Shown piece by piece: positions 16,830-25,146 of a DNA stretch of 64,000 bases. The stretch's first letter is position 1. Every line of letters starts with the position of its first letter. The position numbers and the translations under genes were made by a program. The stretch lies in assembly GCF_016806125.1 (NCBI RefSeq), contig NZ_CP047166.1:3224001-3288000 (forward strand), read 5' to 3'. The DNA is from Ponticoccus alexandrii (GTDB lineage Bacteria; Pseudomonadota; Alphaproteobacteria; Rhodobacterales; Rhodobacteraceae). The notes under the pieces were generated by a model that had not been told where the DNA came from, ran no database searches, and saw only the letters and a list, made by a program, of their open reading frames with translations.

Positions 16830-17040
16830 CCGGACGGTATGGGCTCGAAGCCGACCTCCGCTGCGCCGCAGGGCGAGGCGCCTGGTCGCTCCTGGGGAGC
16901 CGTCGCTCGCGGCCCATTGCCGACCTTGGGACTTGGTTACCACGCCGCGGCGCAGCTTGACCGAAGCGGCCATTCATGCCCCGACGCAGAACAATCCCGA
17001 GACGAATGTCGCGGATGCGGACGGACCGGGCCATGCGCTA
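16830..17040 (+). repeat. Accessory spacer repeat, copy D
   Basis: Blocks GGGCTCGAAGCCGACCTCCG, GCGCCTGG, CCGTCGCTCGCGGCCC (16900-16915, one mismatch to copies B and C), GCCGACCTTGG, GGCGCAGCTT, TTCATG and GCGGACGG occur in the same order as in the other copies. It follows the stop of the second HxlR gene. Confidence 0.5.
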
Positions 17041-17077
17041 TGTGCAGCCTACTTCATAGTGCGCTAGGTAATCCAGC

Positions 17078-17929
17078 ATGAGGCATTTCTTTGTGCCGAA
17101 GGCAGATCAGATCTTATACCATTACACAACACCCGAAGGCGCGGCGGCTATCCTTCGGAGTAGAGCTCTACGGCTGTCGGAATTTTCCATGATGAACGAT
17201 AAGTCGGAATACCTTTATTCCAGATCGAAATTTGTGGAGGCTTGCCAGAACCGCGAAGTCTGGGTCGAGGAAGTGCCTCGCTGGATGGCAAACATCAAGC
17301 TCAACACTCACGAGCCGTCAACGGTAATGATGATTGGGTGTTTGACGGAAGATCACGACGATGTCGGTCTTTGGGAACGCTATGCCAATTCTGGAAAAGG
17401 GTGCGTTCTCGGTTTCGACGCAAATTGGCTCGCTGAACGTGCCGGTGTTGCGATCAGGAGGGTGTCTTACGATGCAGATTATCTTCGGGATTTTGTCAAC
17501 GCCGGCCTTGCGATGCTACAATCTCATTATGAAGAAAACCCGGAAGATCGCGAAGAGCTCACACAACTTGCGACGATGTTTGTACTCGATTTATATGCTG
17601 TTAAGGACCCACGTTTTTGCTCTGAGCGAGAAGTGCGCATTTCCCGCCTCACGCTGACCGACGACACGGCGGAGTTTGGTCTGGTCAATCCCGGCGGGCA
17701 ACGTATCGATGGCCAAGAAGTTCCTGCGCTGCGCATTCGGCAAAGGCGAGGTGCATATGGTTCCACGCGCTTTGTTGAGCTACCCCTATGGGATGAAGAT
17801 GGGAAACCTGTGATCAGGTCGTTGGGATTTGGGCCGAACATCGACGTCGAAACCGAGGCGTCGGTAAAGGATGCGGCGAGCAAATATCCTGAGATTACGC
17901 TGTGGAAATCCGACCTACCTTTGCGTTGA
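17078..17929 (+). CDS. DUF2971 domain protein
   Basis: 283 residues. The N-terminus LYHYTTPEGAAAILRSRALR then FSMMNDKSEYLYSR is the DUF2971 signature; MIGCLTEDHDDVGLWERYAN carries the next conserved block, and a late FCSEREVRISRL holds the conserved Glu. The family has been linked to an ADP-ribosyltransferase-like fold and is frequent in defence islands, but no activity is established. It stands alone between two spacer repeats and is less GC-rich than its neighbours, which points to transfer. A phage-defence effector is a possibility, not a finding. Confidence 0.85.
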   Translation: MRHFFVPKADQILYHYTTPEGAAAILRSRALRLSEFSMMNDKSEYLYSRSKFVEACQNREVWVEEVPRWMANIKLNTHEPSTVMMIGCLTEDHDDVGLWERYANSGKGCVLGFDANWLAERAGVAIRRVSYDADYLRDFVNAGLAMLQSHYEENPEDREELTQLATMFVLDLYAVKDPRFCSEREVRISRLTLTDDTAEFGLVNPGGQRIDGQEVPALRIRQRRGAYGSTRFVELPLWDEDGKPVIRSLGFGPNIDVETEASVKDAASKYPEITLWKSDLPLR

Positions 17930-18359
17930 TTGACCACGATTGTCCCGGCCGCATACAGCACAGCTTGGAAAGGTCCGCTCGGACTCGAACTGGTCATGCG
18001 GCGCTGCGGCGGGGCGCACACAGATCCCCCAGGTGCGCCGGTAATCCCGGCCCTTAGCTGCCGTTCGCCGGTCGGGTGCATCGCTACAGCACGGCTTCAC
18101 CGAACCGGACGTTCGTGCAGCGCGCAGCATCTCCATCGCCCTAATGACCGATGTGCGGACAGCGCCGCCATCCGCTGCGTGGAGCATGGGGTCCGCTTCC
18201 TGCGCAATCGGGTCCTTCATCGGCGGCGCGCAAGTTCGGACGGCAGGAAGAGCGGAAGTCATCCCCGCGACTGCCTTAAAGATCTGAAAAGACCTTTCAC
18301 ACCTTGTCATTCGTCACTCTTCCTGCCTGCTTAGTGGTCGCAACTGTAGCACCGCGGGA
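17930..18359 (+). repeat. Gene-free spacer with accessory repeat, copy E
   Basis: 430 nt without a credible gene. From about 17950 to 18180 it carries blocks of the spacer family: GGCGCTGCGGCGGGGC, ATCCCGGCCCTTAGCTGCCG, ACAGCACGGCTTC, GAACCGGACGTTCGTGCAGC, GCGCAGCAT and ATGTGCGGACAGCG. The remaining 180 nt hold nothing recognisable. Confidence 0.45.
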
Positions 18360-18821
18360 CTAAACTGCCGTCCCTCGCCGAAAATGCCTTGGCAGACGGT
18401 GCGTCATACGCAGCCCATCTCGCATGTTCATCCCGAGCAGTGTGAGGTTAGCCGCTCCGGCCAAGAGTTCGATCGTTTGCACTGCGTAGAATGCGGAATC
18501 GAGATCGCCCATTCTTGCTTTCATGGACCGGAACAACGCTGCGGGGATCAGGATCAATACGCCGTTCGCTGCGATAATCGGCATCCGCCGCAGCTTGCGC
18601 CCGACGATCCCGCCCTTGCGACCACCGGACCGGATCACGCCCGTCGCGGCGGTGGCTGCAAGGGACGGGACGAGCAACAGAAACCCCCAGGGAATTGCTG
18701 TCTTCACAGCGGCGATCTGCGCTGCGTTGCCAAGGAGCTCTGTGATGACGGTCGATATCCAGAAGCTCGCGATCAGCAGGGTCGCAATGCCTCCCGCGAT
18801 GGGATGGATGAGTTTTGACAT
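18360..18821 (-). CDS. Small integral membrane protein, unknown function
   Basis: 153 residues from ATG 18821. Four hydrophobic segments are visible (about 7-28, 42-62, 80-98 and 112-131), with a basic loop GGRKGGIVGRKLRRM between the second and third, so the positive charges suggest a cytoplasmic loop. I do not recognise a family with certainty. It is divergent from a MarR gene with two operator-like palindromes between them, so it is probably the regulated partner, perhaps a membrane stress or transport accessory. Confidence 0.75.
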   Translation of the reverse strand: MSKLIHPIAGGIATLLIASFWISTVITELLGNAAQIAAVKTAIPWGFLLLVPSLAATAATGVIRSGGRKGGIVGRKLRRMPIIAANGVLILIPAALFRSMKARMGDLDSAFYAVQTIELLAGAANLTLLGMNMRDGLRMTHRLPRHFRRGTAV

Positions 18822-18874
18822 GGTGCAACTCCGTAATGCGCCCGGCCCATCCGAATCGCGGGCCCTACAGTAGC

Positions 18875-18908
18875 ATAGCATGCTATTTATAATTGCATAG
18901 CGTGCTAT
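18875..18908. promoter_or_regulatory. Tandem MarR operators
   Basis: ATAGCATGCTAT at 18875-18886 is a perfect 12-nt palindrome and ATAGCGTGCTAT at 18897-18908 differs from it by one base. The two starts are 22 nt apart, two helical turns, so two dimers would bind the same face. They fill the gap between the membrane protein and the MarR gene. Confidence 0.75.
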
Positions 18909-18927
18909 TGTGTCCTACCAATCCATC

Positions 18928-19401
18928 ATGCCCTTCTCACCAGACACCTCAGCCGGCTACCTGATCAACGACCTCGCTCGCCGGTTCGCGGCCGCGCTAC
19001 AGGCACAGATCAAGCCCATGGGCCTCTCGACCGGAGTCTTTCCGATCATGGTCCAACTCTGGGAGAAAGACGGGCTGACCCAAGCCGAGCTGGTCCGCCT
19101 GGTCGGGATCGAGCAGGCGACGATGGCGAACACCCTTGCGCGCATGCAACGTGATGGTCTTATCGAAAGACGGCGCAGCGATGCCGATGGCAGGGTTCAG
19201 GAGAACCGGTTGACTGAAAAGGGCAAGGGCTTGCATGTACCCGCCATTGAAGCGGCGTTGGCGGTGAACAAATCGGCTCTTTCAGGGTTGTCGCCAGAAG
19301 AGCGTGATCAGTTTCTTGGCCTCTTATCTAAGGCAATCCAGACGTTCGATAGTGAGGAACAGTTACAACGTAGCCCCAGGGTACAGCTGCCGACCGACTA
19401 G
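18928..19401 (+). CDS. MarR family transcriptional regulator
   Basis: 157 residues from ATG 18928; a GTG at 18910 is also in frame but lies one base past the second operator with no room for a ribosome site. Winged helix with LTQAELVRLVGIEQATMANTLARMQRDGL and the wing RRRSDADGRVQENRLTEKG. Typical of repressors released by phenolics or oxidants. The tandem palindromes upstream point to autoregulation and to control of the divergent membrane protein. Confidence 0.92.
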   Translation: MPFSPDTSAGYLINDLARRFAAALQAQIKPMGLSTGVFPIMVQLWEKDGLTQAELVRLVGIEQATMANTLARMQRDGLIERRRSDADGRVQENRLTEKGKGLHVPAIEAALAVNKSALSGLSPEERDQFLGLLSKAIQTFDSEEQLQRSPRVQLPTD

Positions 19402-19505
19402 CGGGAGACTGGGCTCGAAGCGGTCCTCCGCCGCGCCGTGCCCGAGCGGCGGCACTGCGGACGAAGCGGCCTTTCGTCCCATGCGCAGGGGTGCATGTCG
19501 AGCAT
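19402..19505 (+). repeat. Short piece of the accessory spacer repeat, copy F
   Basis: Right after the MarR stop: GGGCTCGAAGCGGTCCTCCG, then CCGCGCCGTGCCCGAGCGGC and GCGGACGAAGCGGCCTTTCG. These match the first and last blocks of copies B-E with the middle missing. Confidence 0.4.
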
Positions 19506-20408
19506 TCAGGCGACGGCACTTGCGGCGCGTATGTCCTTTCCAGGAGGTGCGTCGAAAAGACGGCCGTATTCCCGAGTGAACTGGGTCACGCTGGCATAGC
19601 CGACTGTGTGGGCTGCCTGCGCGATCTTCGCGCCCTCTGCCAGCATGAGCCGCCGCGCTTCGATCAGGCGAAGCTGTTTTTGAAACTGGAGCGGCGACAG
19701 GGTCGTAATGGCGCGGAAGTGCTTGTGAAACGCGGGTTCACTCATTGCGGCGGCCTCTGCGAGTTCCTCGACCCGGATCGGACGGGCGTACTCCCGCCGC
19801 AGGATATCGACCGCGCGCGCGATCCGTCCCGCGTGGCTGTCCGGCACCCCGAGCGCAGCGATGGCCGGGCCGTGAACCCCCATGAGAAGCCAGTAGTGCA
19901 GCTCGCGCAGCAGGCCGTCGGCAAGCACTGGCAGGGCCTCGGGCCGGTCCAGCAGACGCGCAAGGCGAAGGGAGGCATCGATGACCTCTGCGTCGATCGG
20001 CTCCACCCTCACGGGCGGAGCTTCACCCGACCGCACGGAGACAGCCGGATGCAACGCACGCAGGATCGCGGGGTCGAGTTCGAGGACGAGCGCATAGTAG
20101 GGTGCCGCGATACTGGCGCGGGTAATCCGGCTGACCGTCGGGATATCCGCCGCGACGACCATTGCCTCCCCCGGCGCGTATTCGAAGCTCGCGCCCAGCG
20201 TGGTCACGCGCTTCCTCCCCTGCAGCAGCATGGCGATCACGGGCTTCTGGACGGCAACCATCAGCTCTCCCGGGAGCAGGGCACGCACTACGGTGAGGCC
20301 CCGGGCAGGAGTCGGCGCCGAACCGTCGGGCCCGGCATTGGCGTCGGCGAACCGGCGGCAATGGACGAGCAACTGAGCAAGGGGGGAACTGCTTTGGGCA
20401 ATGGTCAT
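19506..20408 (-). CDS. AraC family regulator with AraC_N (cupin) domain
   Basis: 300 residues from ATG 20408. An N-terminal cupin sensing domain (PVIAMLLQGRKRVTTLG and FEYAPGEAMVVAADIPTVSR around 57-95) is followed by two C-terminal helix-turn-helix motifs from about residue 200 (IRVEELAEAAAMSEPAFHKHF; AHTVGYASVTQFTREYGRLF). This matches the group of AraC proteins found divergent to short-chain dehydrogenases, as here. Expected to activate the SDR gene at 20549 in response to an aldehyde-like or xenobiotic ligand. Confidence 0.92.
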   Translation of the reverse strand: MTIAQSSSPLAQLLVHCRRFADANAGPDGSAPTPARGLTVVRALLPGELMVAVQKPVIAMLLQGRKRVTTLGASFEYAPGEAMVVAADIPTVSRITRASIAAPYYALVLELDPAILRALHPAVSVRSGEAPPVRVEPIDAEVIDASLRLARLLDRPEALPVLADGLLRELHYWLLMGVHGPAIAALGVPDSHAGRIARAVDILRREYARPIRVEELAEAAAMSEPAFHKHFRAITTLSPLQFQKQLRLIEARRLMLAEGAKIAQAAHTVGYASVTQFTREYGRLFDAPPGKDIRAASAVA

Positions 20409-20509
20409 GCGGTATTCTATGGCCGGAATCGGCCTGTCTGGGAAGGGGTGAATGGGAACAGGCAAGAGGCGGCGAGGTTCAGGCAACCACGAGCGCCGGC
20501 ACTCTTCTA

Positions 20510-20538
20510 TTTCAGGGTGACACCATGACACCCTGAAA
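20510..20538. promoter_or_regulatory. Inverted repeat ahead of the SDR gene
   Basis: TTTCAGGGTG at 20510-20519 and CACCCTGAAA at 20529-20538 are exact complements 9 nt apart. The right arm overlaps the AAAGGA ribosome site of the SDR gene, so it may act on DNA or on mRNA. AraC proteins usually prefer direct repeats, which leaves its reader open. Confidence 0.55.
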
Positions 20539-20548
20539 GGACAGTCTC

Positions 20549-21304
20549 ATGAGCAAGATCGCTCTCGTCACCGGCGCCAATCGCGGCCTCGGTCGCAACA
20601 CAGCTCTCGCCATCGCCGAAAGAGGCGGCGACGTCATCGTCACTTACCGCTCGAACGCCCAACAAGCAGAGGAGGTCGTGACCCTTATCCGCGAGATGGG
20701 CCGCCGGGCAGTGGCGCTGCCCCTCGACGTTGCCGACACATCAAGCTTTCCGGCCTTCGCCGAGAGCCTGCGCACGGAGCTCCGCAACGTCTGGGGCCGC
20801 GACAGCTTTGATCACCTCGTCAACAATGCCGGGCATGGCGAGTTCGCCCTGATCGAGGAGACCTCCGAAGCGCAGTTCGATGGCCTGTTCGCGGTCCATG
20901 TGAAGGGCGTCTTCTTCCTCGCCCAGGCGCTTCTGCCGTTTCTGGCCGACGGCGGGCGGATCGTGAACTTCTCGTCCGGCCTGACGCGGGTCTCCTTCCC
21001 CGGCTTCGCGGCCTATTCGGCGGCCAAGGCGGCGGTCGAGATGCTCACGGTTTACATGGCGCGGGAATTCGGTGCGCGGGGCATCGCGGTGAACACAGTT
21101 GCACCGGGCGCCATCGAAACGGATTTCGGCGGCGGACTGGTTCGCGACAACGCCGAGGTGAACGCTCAGTTCGCGGGGATGACGGCGCTCGGCCGGGTCG
21201 GGCTGCCGGACGACATCGGTCCGATGATCGCCAGCCTTCTGCGCGACGATAACCGCTGGGTGACCGCACAGCGCATCGAGGTCTCGGGTGGTCAGACGAT
21301 CTGA
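20549..21304 (+). CDS. SDR family oxidoreductase
   Basis: 251 residues. Classical SDR: cofactor motif TGANRGLG at 8-15, NNAG near 92, Ser in NFSSGLTR and the YSAAK catalytic pair around 158-162, ending with the SGGQTI tail typical of 3-oxoacyl reductase-like members. Arg residues in VTYRSNAQQ after the second strand suggest NADP. The AraC regulator upstream is the likely activator. The substrate is unknown. Confidence 0.94.
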   Translation: MSKIALVTGANRGLGRNTALAIAERGGDVIVTYRSNAQQAEEVVTLIREMGRRAVALPLDVADTSSFPAFAESLRTELRNVWGRDSFDHLVNNAGHGEFALIEETSEAQFDGLFAVHVKGVFFLAQALLPFLADGGRIVNFSSGLTRVSFPGFAAYSAAKAAVEMLTVYMAREFGARGIAVNTVAPGAIETDFGGGLVRDNAEVNAQFAGMTALGRVGLPDDIGPMIASLLRDDNRWVTAQRIEVSGGQTI

Positions 21305-21579
21305 TCAAATAACGTGACATGCGACGCGCCAGCTCTCTCGGCGCGTCGCCTTACTGGTCGATCCAGGACGCAGGACCGGAGTGAGACGGGCTGCGTTCTG
21401 TCTAGTTCGGCTCACAGCACACTCGCGGTGGCGTGGCGGAGCGTCCAGCGGTTCTAAGGGCTTCCCGTCGCTCCCGCCCTTGGCAGACCTTCGAGCCCAG
21501 CGCGGGCCACGTCTGCCCCTAACCCTTCCGCGACCTTCAGCCACCTGACCTGCGTGCGATCATAAGCCCGGTTCGCGTG
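21305..21579. repeat. Gene-free spacer with repeat fragment, copy G
   Basis: 275 nt between convergent genes. CCGTCGCTCCCGCCC at 21465-21479 nearly matches the core block of copies B and C, followed by GGCAGACCTTCGAGCCCAGC. No gene or clear terminator seen. Confidence 0.4.
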
Positions 21580-22518
21580 CTACGCAGAAGTAACCCGCGC
21601 CAACGCAGATGCAGGGCCATCCAGCGCGTCGCTGGCCATCCGCCACGCCGCCTTTTCAAGTCCGAGCGTGTCGCGCAGCCAGGCGAGCGTCATGCGCTTG
21701 GTGGCTTCGAGGACGTCCGGCACCTCGGCCTCGGTTTCTTTCGCGTCGAGCGAGGCAATGCCGCCCAACCCGTGTCCGACACCATGCATCGTCAACAGCG
21801 CCTCGGCACCGGGGCCATCGTGGAAGGAATCGGCGAACCAGTCGGGCCCGCGGGTGGTGAAATGCGGTTGATCGGCATCGCCGCAGACCACGAGGGTCCG
21901 TGTTGTCAGGGTCGAGAAATCGACCTCGAAGAAGGGGAAACGCTCTGCGCTGTCCGGGGTCAATTCGCTGCCGCCACGGCCGGGCGCGGTCAACAGGATG
22001 CCCGCAGAGATACGCGGATCGCGGAAGTCCTCTCCTTTCAAGTTGGTGCCAAGCAACAGGCTGGTCGTGTGGCCGCCAAGCGAATGGCCCACGGCCGCGA
22101 CCCGAGCCAAATCCAGGCGCCCCGAGATTGCCGGTGCCTGCTGCATGATCTCGTGAAGACGGTCGAGGATGGTTTTCATCTCGGTCACCCGCTCGCGCCA
22201 GAAGAACGGCGCCCCCTCGGCGTCCGAGGGCAATCCGGCAAGATGGGAACTGGCATGGGTGGGTTGGATCACCGCAAAGCCACGCTCGGCCCAGAATTGC
22301 GCGAGATGGGCGTATCCATCCTTAGACGCGATGTAGTTCGACGGTCCGTGCCCATGCGACAGCAGGACGATCGGGATGTCGGTCCCCTGCACCGGCGCCG
22401 TGATGCGCAGTTCAAGCGGTTGGCGGCCCTCCATCGTCAGGGAGAGGGGGGTATAGGCCACGGTCGGCGCCGCATCGGGCGCGGGAATATGGCGGGAAAG
22501 GTCGATCAGTTTGTTCAT
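21580..22518 (-). CDS. Alpha/beta hydrolase, PAF-acetylhydrolase/dienelactone-hydrolase-like
   Basis: 312 residues from ATG 22518 with AGGAG ahead; 22539 is an alternative. Nucleophile elbow GHSLGG near residue 145, oxyanion SHGHGPSNY around 54-62, acid in VCGDADQPHF and a late histidine in MHGVGHGLGG. No signal peptide. The layout resembles the chlorophyllase/PAF-acetylhydrolase-like group of unknown substrate. It is divergent from an AraC gene whose start is 144 nt away, so it is the probable target of that regulator. Confidence 0.88.
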   Translation of the reverse strand: MNKLIDLSRHIPAPDAAPTVAYTPLSLTMEGRQPLELRITAPVQGTDIPIVLLSHGHGPSNYIASKDGYAHLAQFWAERGFAVIQPTHASSHLAGLPSDAEGAPFFWRERVTEMKTILDRLHEIMQQAPAISGRLDLARVAAVGHSLGGHTTSLLLGTNLKGEDFRDPRISAGILLTAPGRGGSELTPDSAERFPFFEVDFSTLTTRTLVVCGDADQPHFTTRGPDWFADSFHDGPGAEALLTMHGVGHGLGGIASLDAKETEAEVPDVLEATKRMTLAWLRDTLGLEKAAWRMASDALDGPASALARVTSA

Positions 22519-22632
22519 GGGACACAGGCTCCTGGTCATGAAGGGAGGGCGCCGCGCCCCGGTCCGGGATGACGGCGTCTGGACTCCGGAAAATCACATG
22601 ACCAGAAGATGGACGGCCTGCCTCGGACTTTC

Positions 22633-22638
22633 TATAAT
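22633..22638 (+). promoter_or_regulatory. Candidate -10 element of the AraC gene
   Basis: TATAAT lies 24 nt before the ATG at 22663 in a locally AT-rich stretch. No convincing -35 box was seen at the right distance. Confidence 0.35.
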
Positions 22639-22662
22639 AGATCATCCTTAAATGATTAGCGT

Positions 22663-23571
22663 ATGTCCGAATCCATGAACGATCCTCTCGCAGATGTCGT
22701 CAGCCTGCTGAAACCCGTCCCGTCGATCTCCAAGCGGGTGACGGGGGGCGGAGGCTGGAGGGTGGAACGCACGGAAATGGGCAACCCCTTCTATTGCGCC
22801 ATCGTTGCGGGCGGGTGCCTGCTGACACCATCGGGACGTGATCCGATCCGGCTAGAGGCCGGTGATTTCGTGCTGGTGCCCGAGATCTTCGATTTCGTGA
22901 TGACGGGCCTTGTGCCGCCTGGTCCGCAGGCAACGACGCGGTGGGAGGAGATCAGCCCCGGCGTTATCCGGCAGGGAGATCCGGAAGCACCCACGGACGT
23001 GATCATGCTGGTCGGACACTGCGCCTTTGCTTCGCGCGATCGGTCACTGCTCGTGTCGCTGTTGCCCGATATCGTGCATGTCCACGGCCAGGACCGACTG
23101 ATGCACTTGGTGCAAATGATCGATGACGAGACGCGCAGCGCCCGGGTGGCCCGCGACATGGTCCTGGAGCGCCTGCTGGAGCTACTGCTGATCGAGGCGC
23201 TTCGCTCGACCGCCGACACCATCGCATTCCCCGGAATGCTGCGTGGTCTGGCTGATCCGCAGCTTTCGGTCGCATTGCGCAAGATCCATGCGGATCCCGG
23301 ACGACCGCATTCGGTTGCCGCCCTGGCAAAATCCGCCGCGATGTCGCGATCGACCTTCTACGAGAGGTTTCACCGCGAAATCGGCGCGGCCCCCATGGAG
23401 TATGTCACCAATTGGCGCATGGCATTGGCAAGGGACATGCTGATGAAGCGGACAGCCCCGATCGCCGAGATCGCACGCGAAGTTGGCTACGGGTCAGCGA
23501 GTGCATTCAGCGTGGCATTCGTCCGTCACACAGGGAGGCCCCCGGGAGCCTTCTCCAACGCCCAAAGATGA
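22663..23571 (+). CDS. AraC family regulator with cupin_6 domain
   Basis: 302 residues. The N-terminal half is a cupin_6 sensing domain (NPFYCAIVAGGCLLTPSGRD, then LEAGDFVLVPEIFDF and DVIMLVGHCAFAS). Two HTH motifs lie near the C-terminus (HSVAALAKSAAMSRSTFYER; IAREVGYGSASAFSVAFVRH). Proteins of this shape sit divergent to oxidoreductases or hydrolases, here the alpha/beta hydrolase at 21580. It is the second AraC-plus-enzyme module within 4 kb. Confidence 0.92.
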   Translation: MSESMNDPLADVVSLLKPVPSISKRVTGGGGWRVERTEMGNPFYCAIVAGGCLLTPSGRDPIRLEAGDFVLVPEIFDFVMTGLVPPGPQATTRWEEISPGVIRQGDPEAPTDVIMLVGHCAFASRDRSLLVSLLPDIVHVHGQDRLMHLVQMIDDETRSARVARDMVLERLLELLLIEALRSTADTIAFPGMLRGLADPQLSVALRKIHADPGRPHSVAALAKSAAMSRSTFYERFHREIGAAPMEYVTNWRMALARDMLMKRTAPIAEIAREVGYGSASAFSVAFVRHTGRPPGAFSNAQR

Positions 23572-23981
23572 CCTACCAAAGCGCACCGCAGGGCAACCCA
23601 CTTCGGCCACCATTTATGGGCGGCGGATCCTAGCCATCTAAGCTTACGGATACGGCGTCTTGAGTTTCTCAAGATGCCCGCTTTTGCGAATCGCTGGCGT
23701 TTGACCTGTGATAACAGAAAGCTGGCTCTCCGCCCTATGTGACCGAACATCTACTTTGTCACGATCGCAGCGGGCATGTCCGGTTCGGGCTTTCTGATGA
23801 CCTCGGCCCCAAGCGTCCGGAGGTGGACCTGGTTCTCCAGTGTCTCCATCACAACGCCGTATCGCCGCAAGGCGGCTTTGAGCCCTTCTGAGACGTATGG
23901 AAGCCGGCCTCGCTGAAACGACCAACGCGGTGCGGTTCATCCGTCGAGGGCTGCCCCTCCGCCAGAGAGGGGCAGCACTGA
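23572..23981. other. Intergenic stretch with a short gene remnant
   Basis: About 410 nt without an intact gene. On the minus strand, 23752-23940 reads as a gene-like end of some 60 codons containing RLPYVSEGLKAALRRYGV and LRTLGAEVIRKPEP and ending in TAG. Its codon use is good but it is cut off upstream by an in-frame stop. I do not recognise the parent family, so it is listed only as a possible remnant. Confidence 0.3.
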
Positions 23982-24389
23982 TCACGCGGAGAGGCTTACG
24001 ACCATTTCAATTTCGAGCTGAAGCTCCGGCGCTGCCAGCGCAGAGACGCCGATGCCGGTCAGGCTCGGCTGCGCCCCGTCGAGAAACTCAGCGAGCCTGG
24101 TCATCACGACCTCCTGCGTTTCCGGGCGCAGGTCGGTCATGTAGATCCGCAACTGTGCGATCTGCTCCGGTCGCGCGTCCAACGCTGTCAGGGCGTGAGA
24201 GAGGTTTTCGACCACGACGCCGGTCTGCTCTTCGAGGTTTGCTGGCACCGCGCCACCGTCGCGCAGCCAGGAAACCTGACCTGAGACGAAGGCTAGCGGG
24301 CCCGCCGGGATCACGGAGATCTGGGAATAACCAACGCGCCCCGCATCGGGCAGGGTCGGAGGGTTCATGCGGGCTGGTGAGGTGGCCAT
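23982..24389 (-). CDS. RidA family protein
   Basis: 135 residues from ATG 24389 with an AAAGAG site. YjgF/YER057c/UK114 fold: GRVGYSQISVIPAGPLAFVS at the start, then ARPEQIAQLRIYMTDLRPET and QPSLTGIGVSALAAPELQLE near the C-terminus. The usual catalytic Arg position of RidA enamine/imine deaminases (in the R-I-Y segment) is retained as ARPEQIAQLRIY. It may be a true RidA or one of the Rid subfamilies. The divergent LysR-type gene that would have controlled it is broken. Confidence 0.9.
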   Translation of the reverse strand: MATSPARMNPPTLPDAGRVGYSQISVIPAGPLAFVSGQVSWLRDGGAVPANLEEQTGVVVENLSHALTALDARPEQIAQLRIYMTDLRPETQEVVMTRLAEFLDGAQPSLTGIGVSALAAPELQLEIEMVVSLSA

Positions 24390-24499
24390 GTTGGGCTCTT
24401 TCTTGGCTTCGACGTCGGGATGACAAGTGTCTTGCAAGCCGGTATCTAAGAGCGCGATCCGCGAATGGAGTTCGCTGCTGTGACGAAGAAGATGCCCCT

Positions 24500-25146
24500 T
24501 TGACCCGCGCCGCGCTGAACGGGAGCCGCGCGGACGAAATCCTGACGTTTCTTGCCATCGTCGAGACGGGGAGTTTCGTTTCGGGCAGCCGAAGCATGGG
24601 CCTGTCGCGATCCGCCGCCGGCAAGGCCCTGTCGCGGCTCGAGGTCCATGGCGGAGCGAGGCTGCTGAACGGACCTCTCGCGCCCTGAGCCTGACCGAAG
24701 AAGGCCGGCGGCTCTATGCCCAAGGGCTCAACTTGCGCAGCACGCTTGATGCCGTTGGCTCCGAGTTCGCTGGCGACGGCGGTGATCCCCGCGGCGAAAT
24801 CCGGATCAGTGCGCCGGACGCCCCCGGGCGCCGGCTCGTGCTGCCGGTGGTAAGACGGTTCCTCGAGACATGGCCGGACGTGCAGGTCGAGATGAGCCTC
24901 TCGGATGAGGTTACGGACCTCGTCTCGGACGGAACTGACCTCGCGGTGCGGATCGGCGTGCGCATGCCGAACCCCGGCCTGATCTGCCGGACCTTGCGGC
25001 AGGAGCCGTTGGTGCTCTGTGCCAGTCCCGCCTACCTATCTCGCACCACCGCTCCGACGCGGGTCGAGCATCTGGGCCGACATGATCTGCTCATACATGC
25101 CAGCCAGAACGTGCGGCAGACCTGGCGGCTGTCCGGGTCTATGGAA
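24500..25146 (+). pseudogene. LysR family regulator, frameshifted and truncated by an IS
   Basis: The first part reads LTRAALNGSRADEILTFLAI onward through LSRSAAGKALSRLE, the LysR HTH, and stops at 24691 in frame. Inserting one C after AAC near 24670 restores the family consensus RLLNRTSRALSLTEEGRRLY and the frame then runs through LVLPVVRRFLETWPDVQVEM and the LysR substrate-binding fold up to [10 protein letters not shown], about residue 215. There it joins transposase sequence, so the last 80 or so residues are missing. The start is probably TTG 24500 or further upstream. It is divergent from RidA, its probable former target. Confidence 0.8.

Noticed and set aside
12452-21579. Integron cassette array
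   Set aside because: Cassette-like order of genes and repeats, but no integrase gene and no attC-type core sites; the repeats are 200 nt and decayed.
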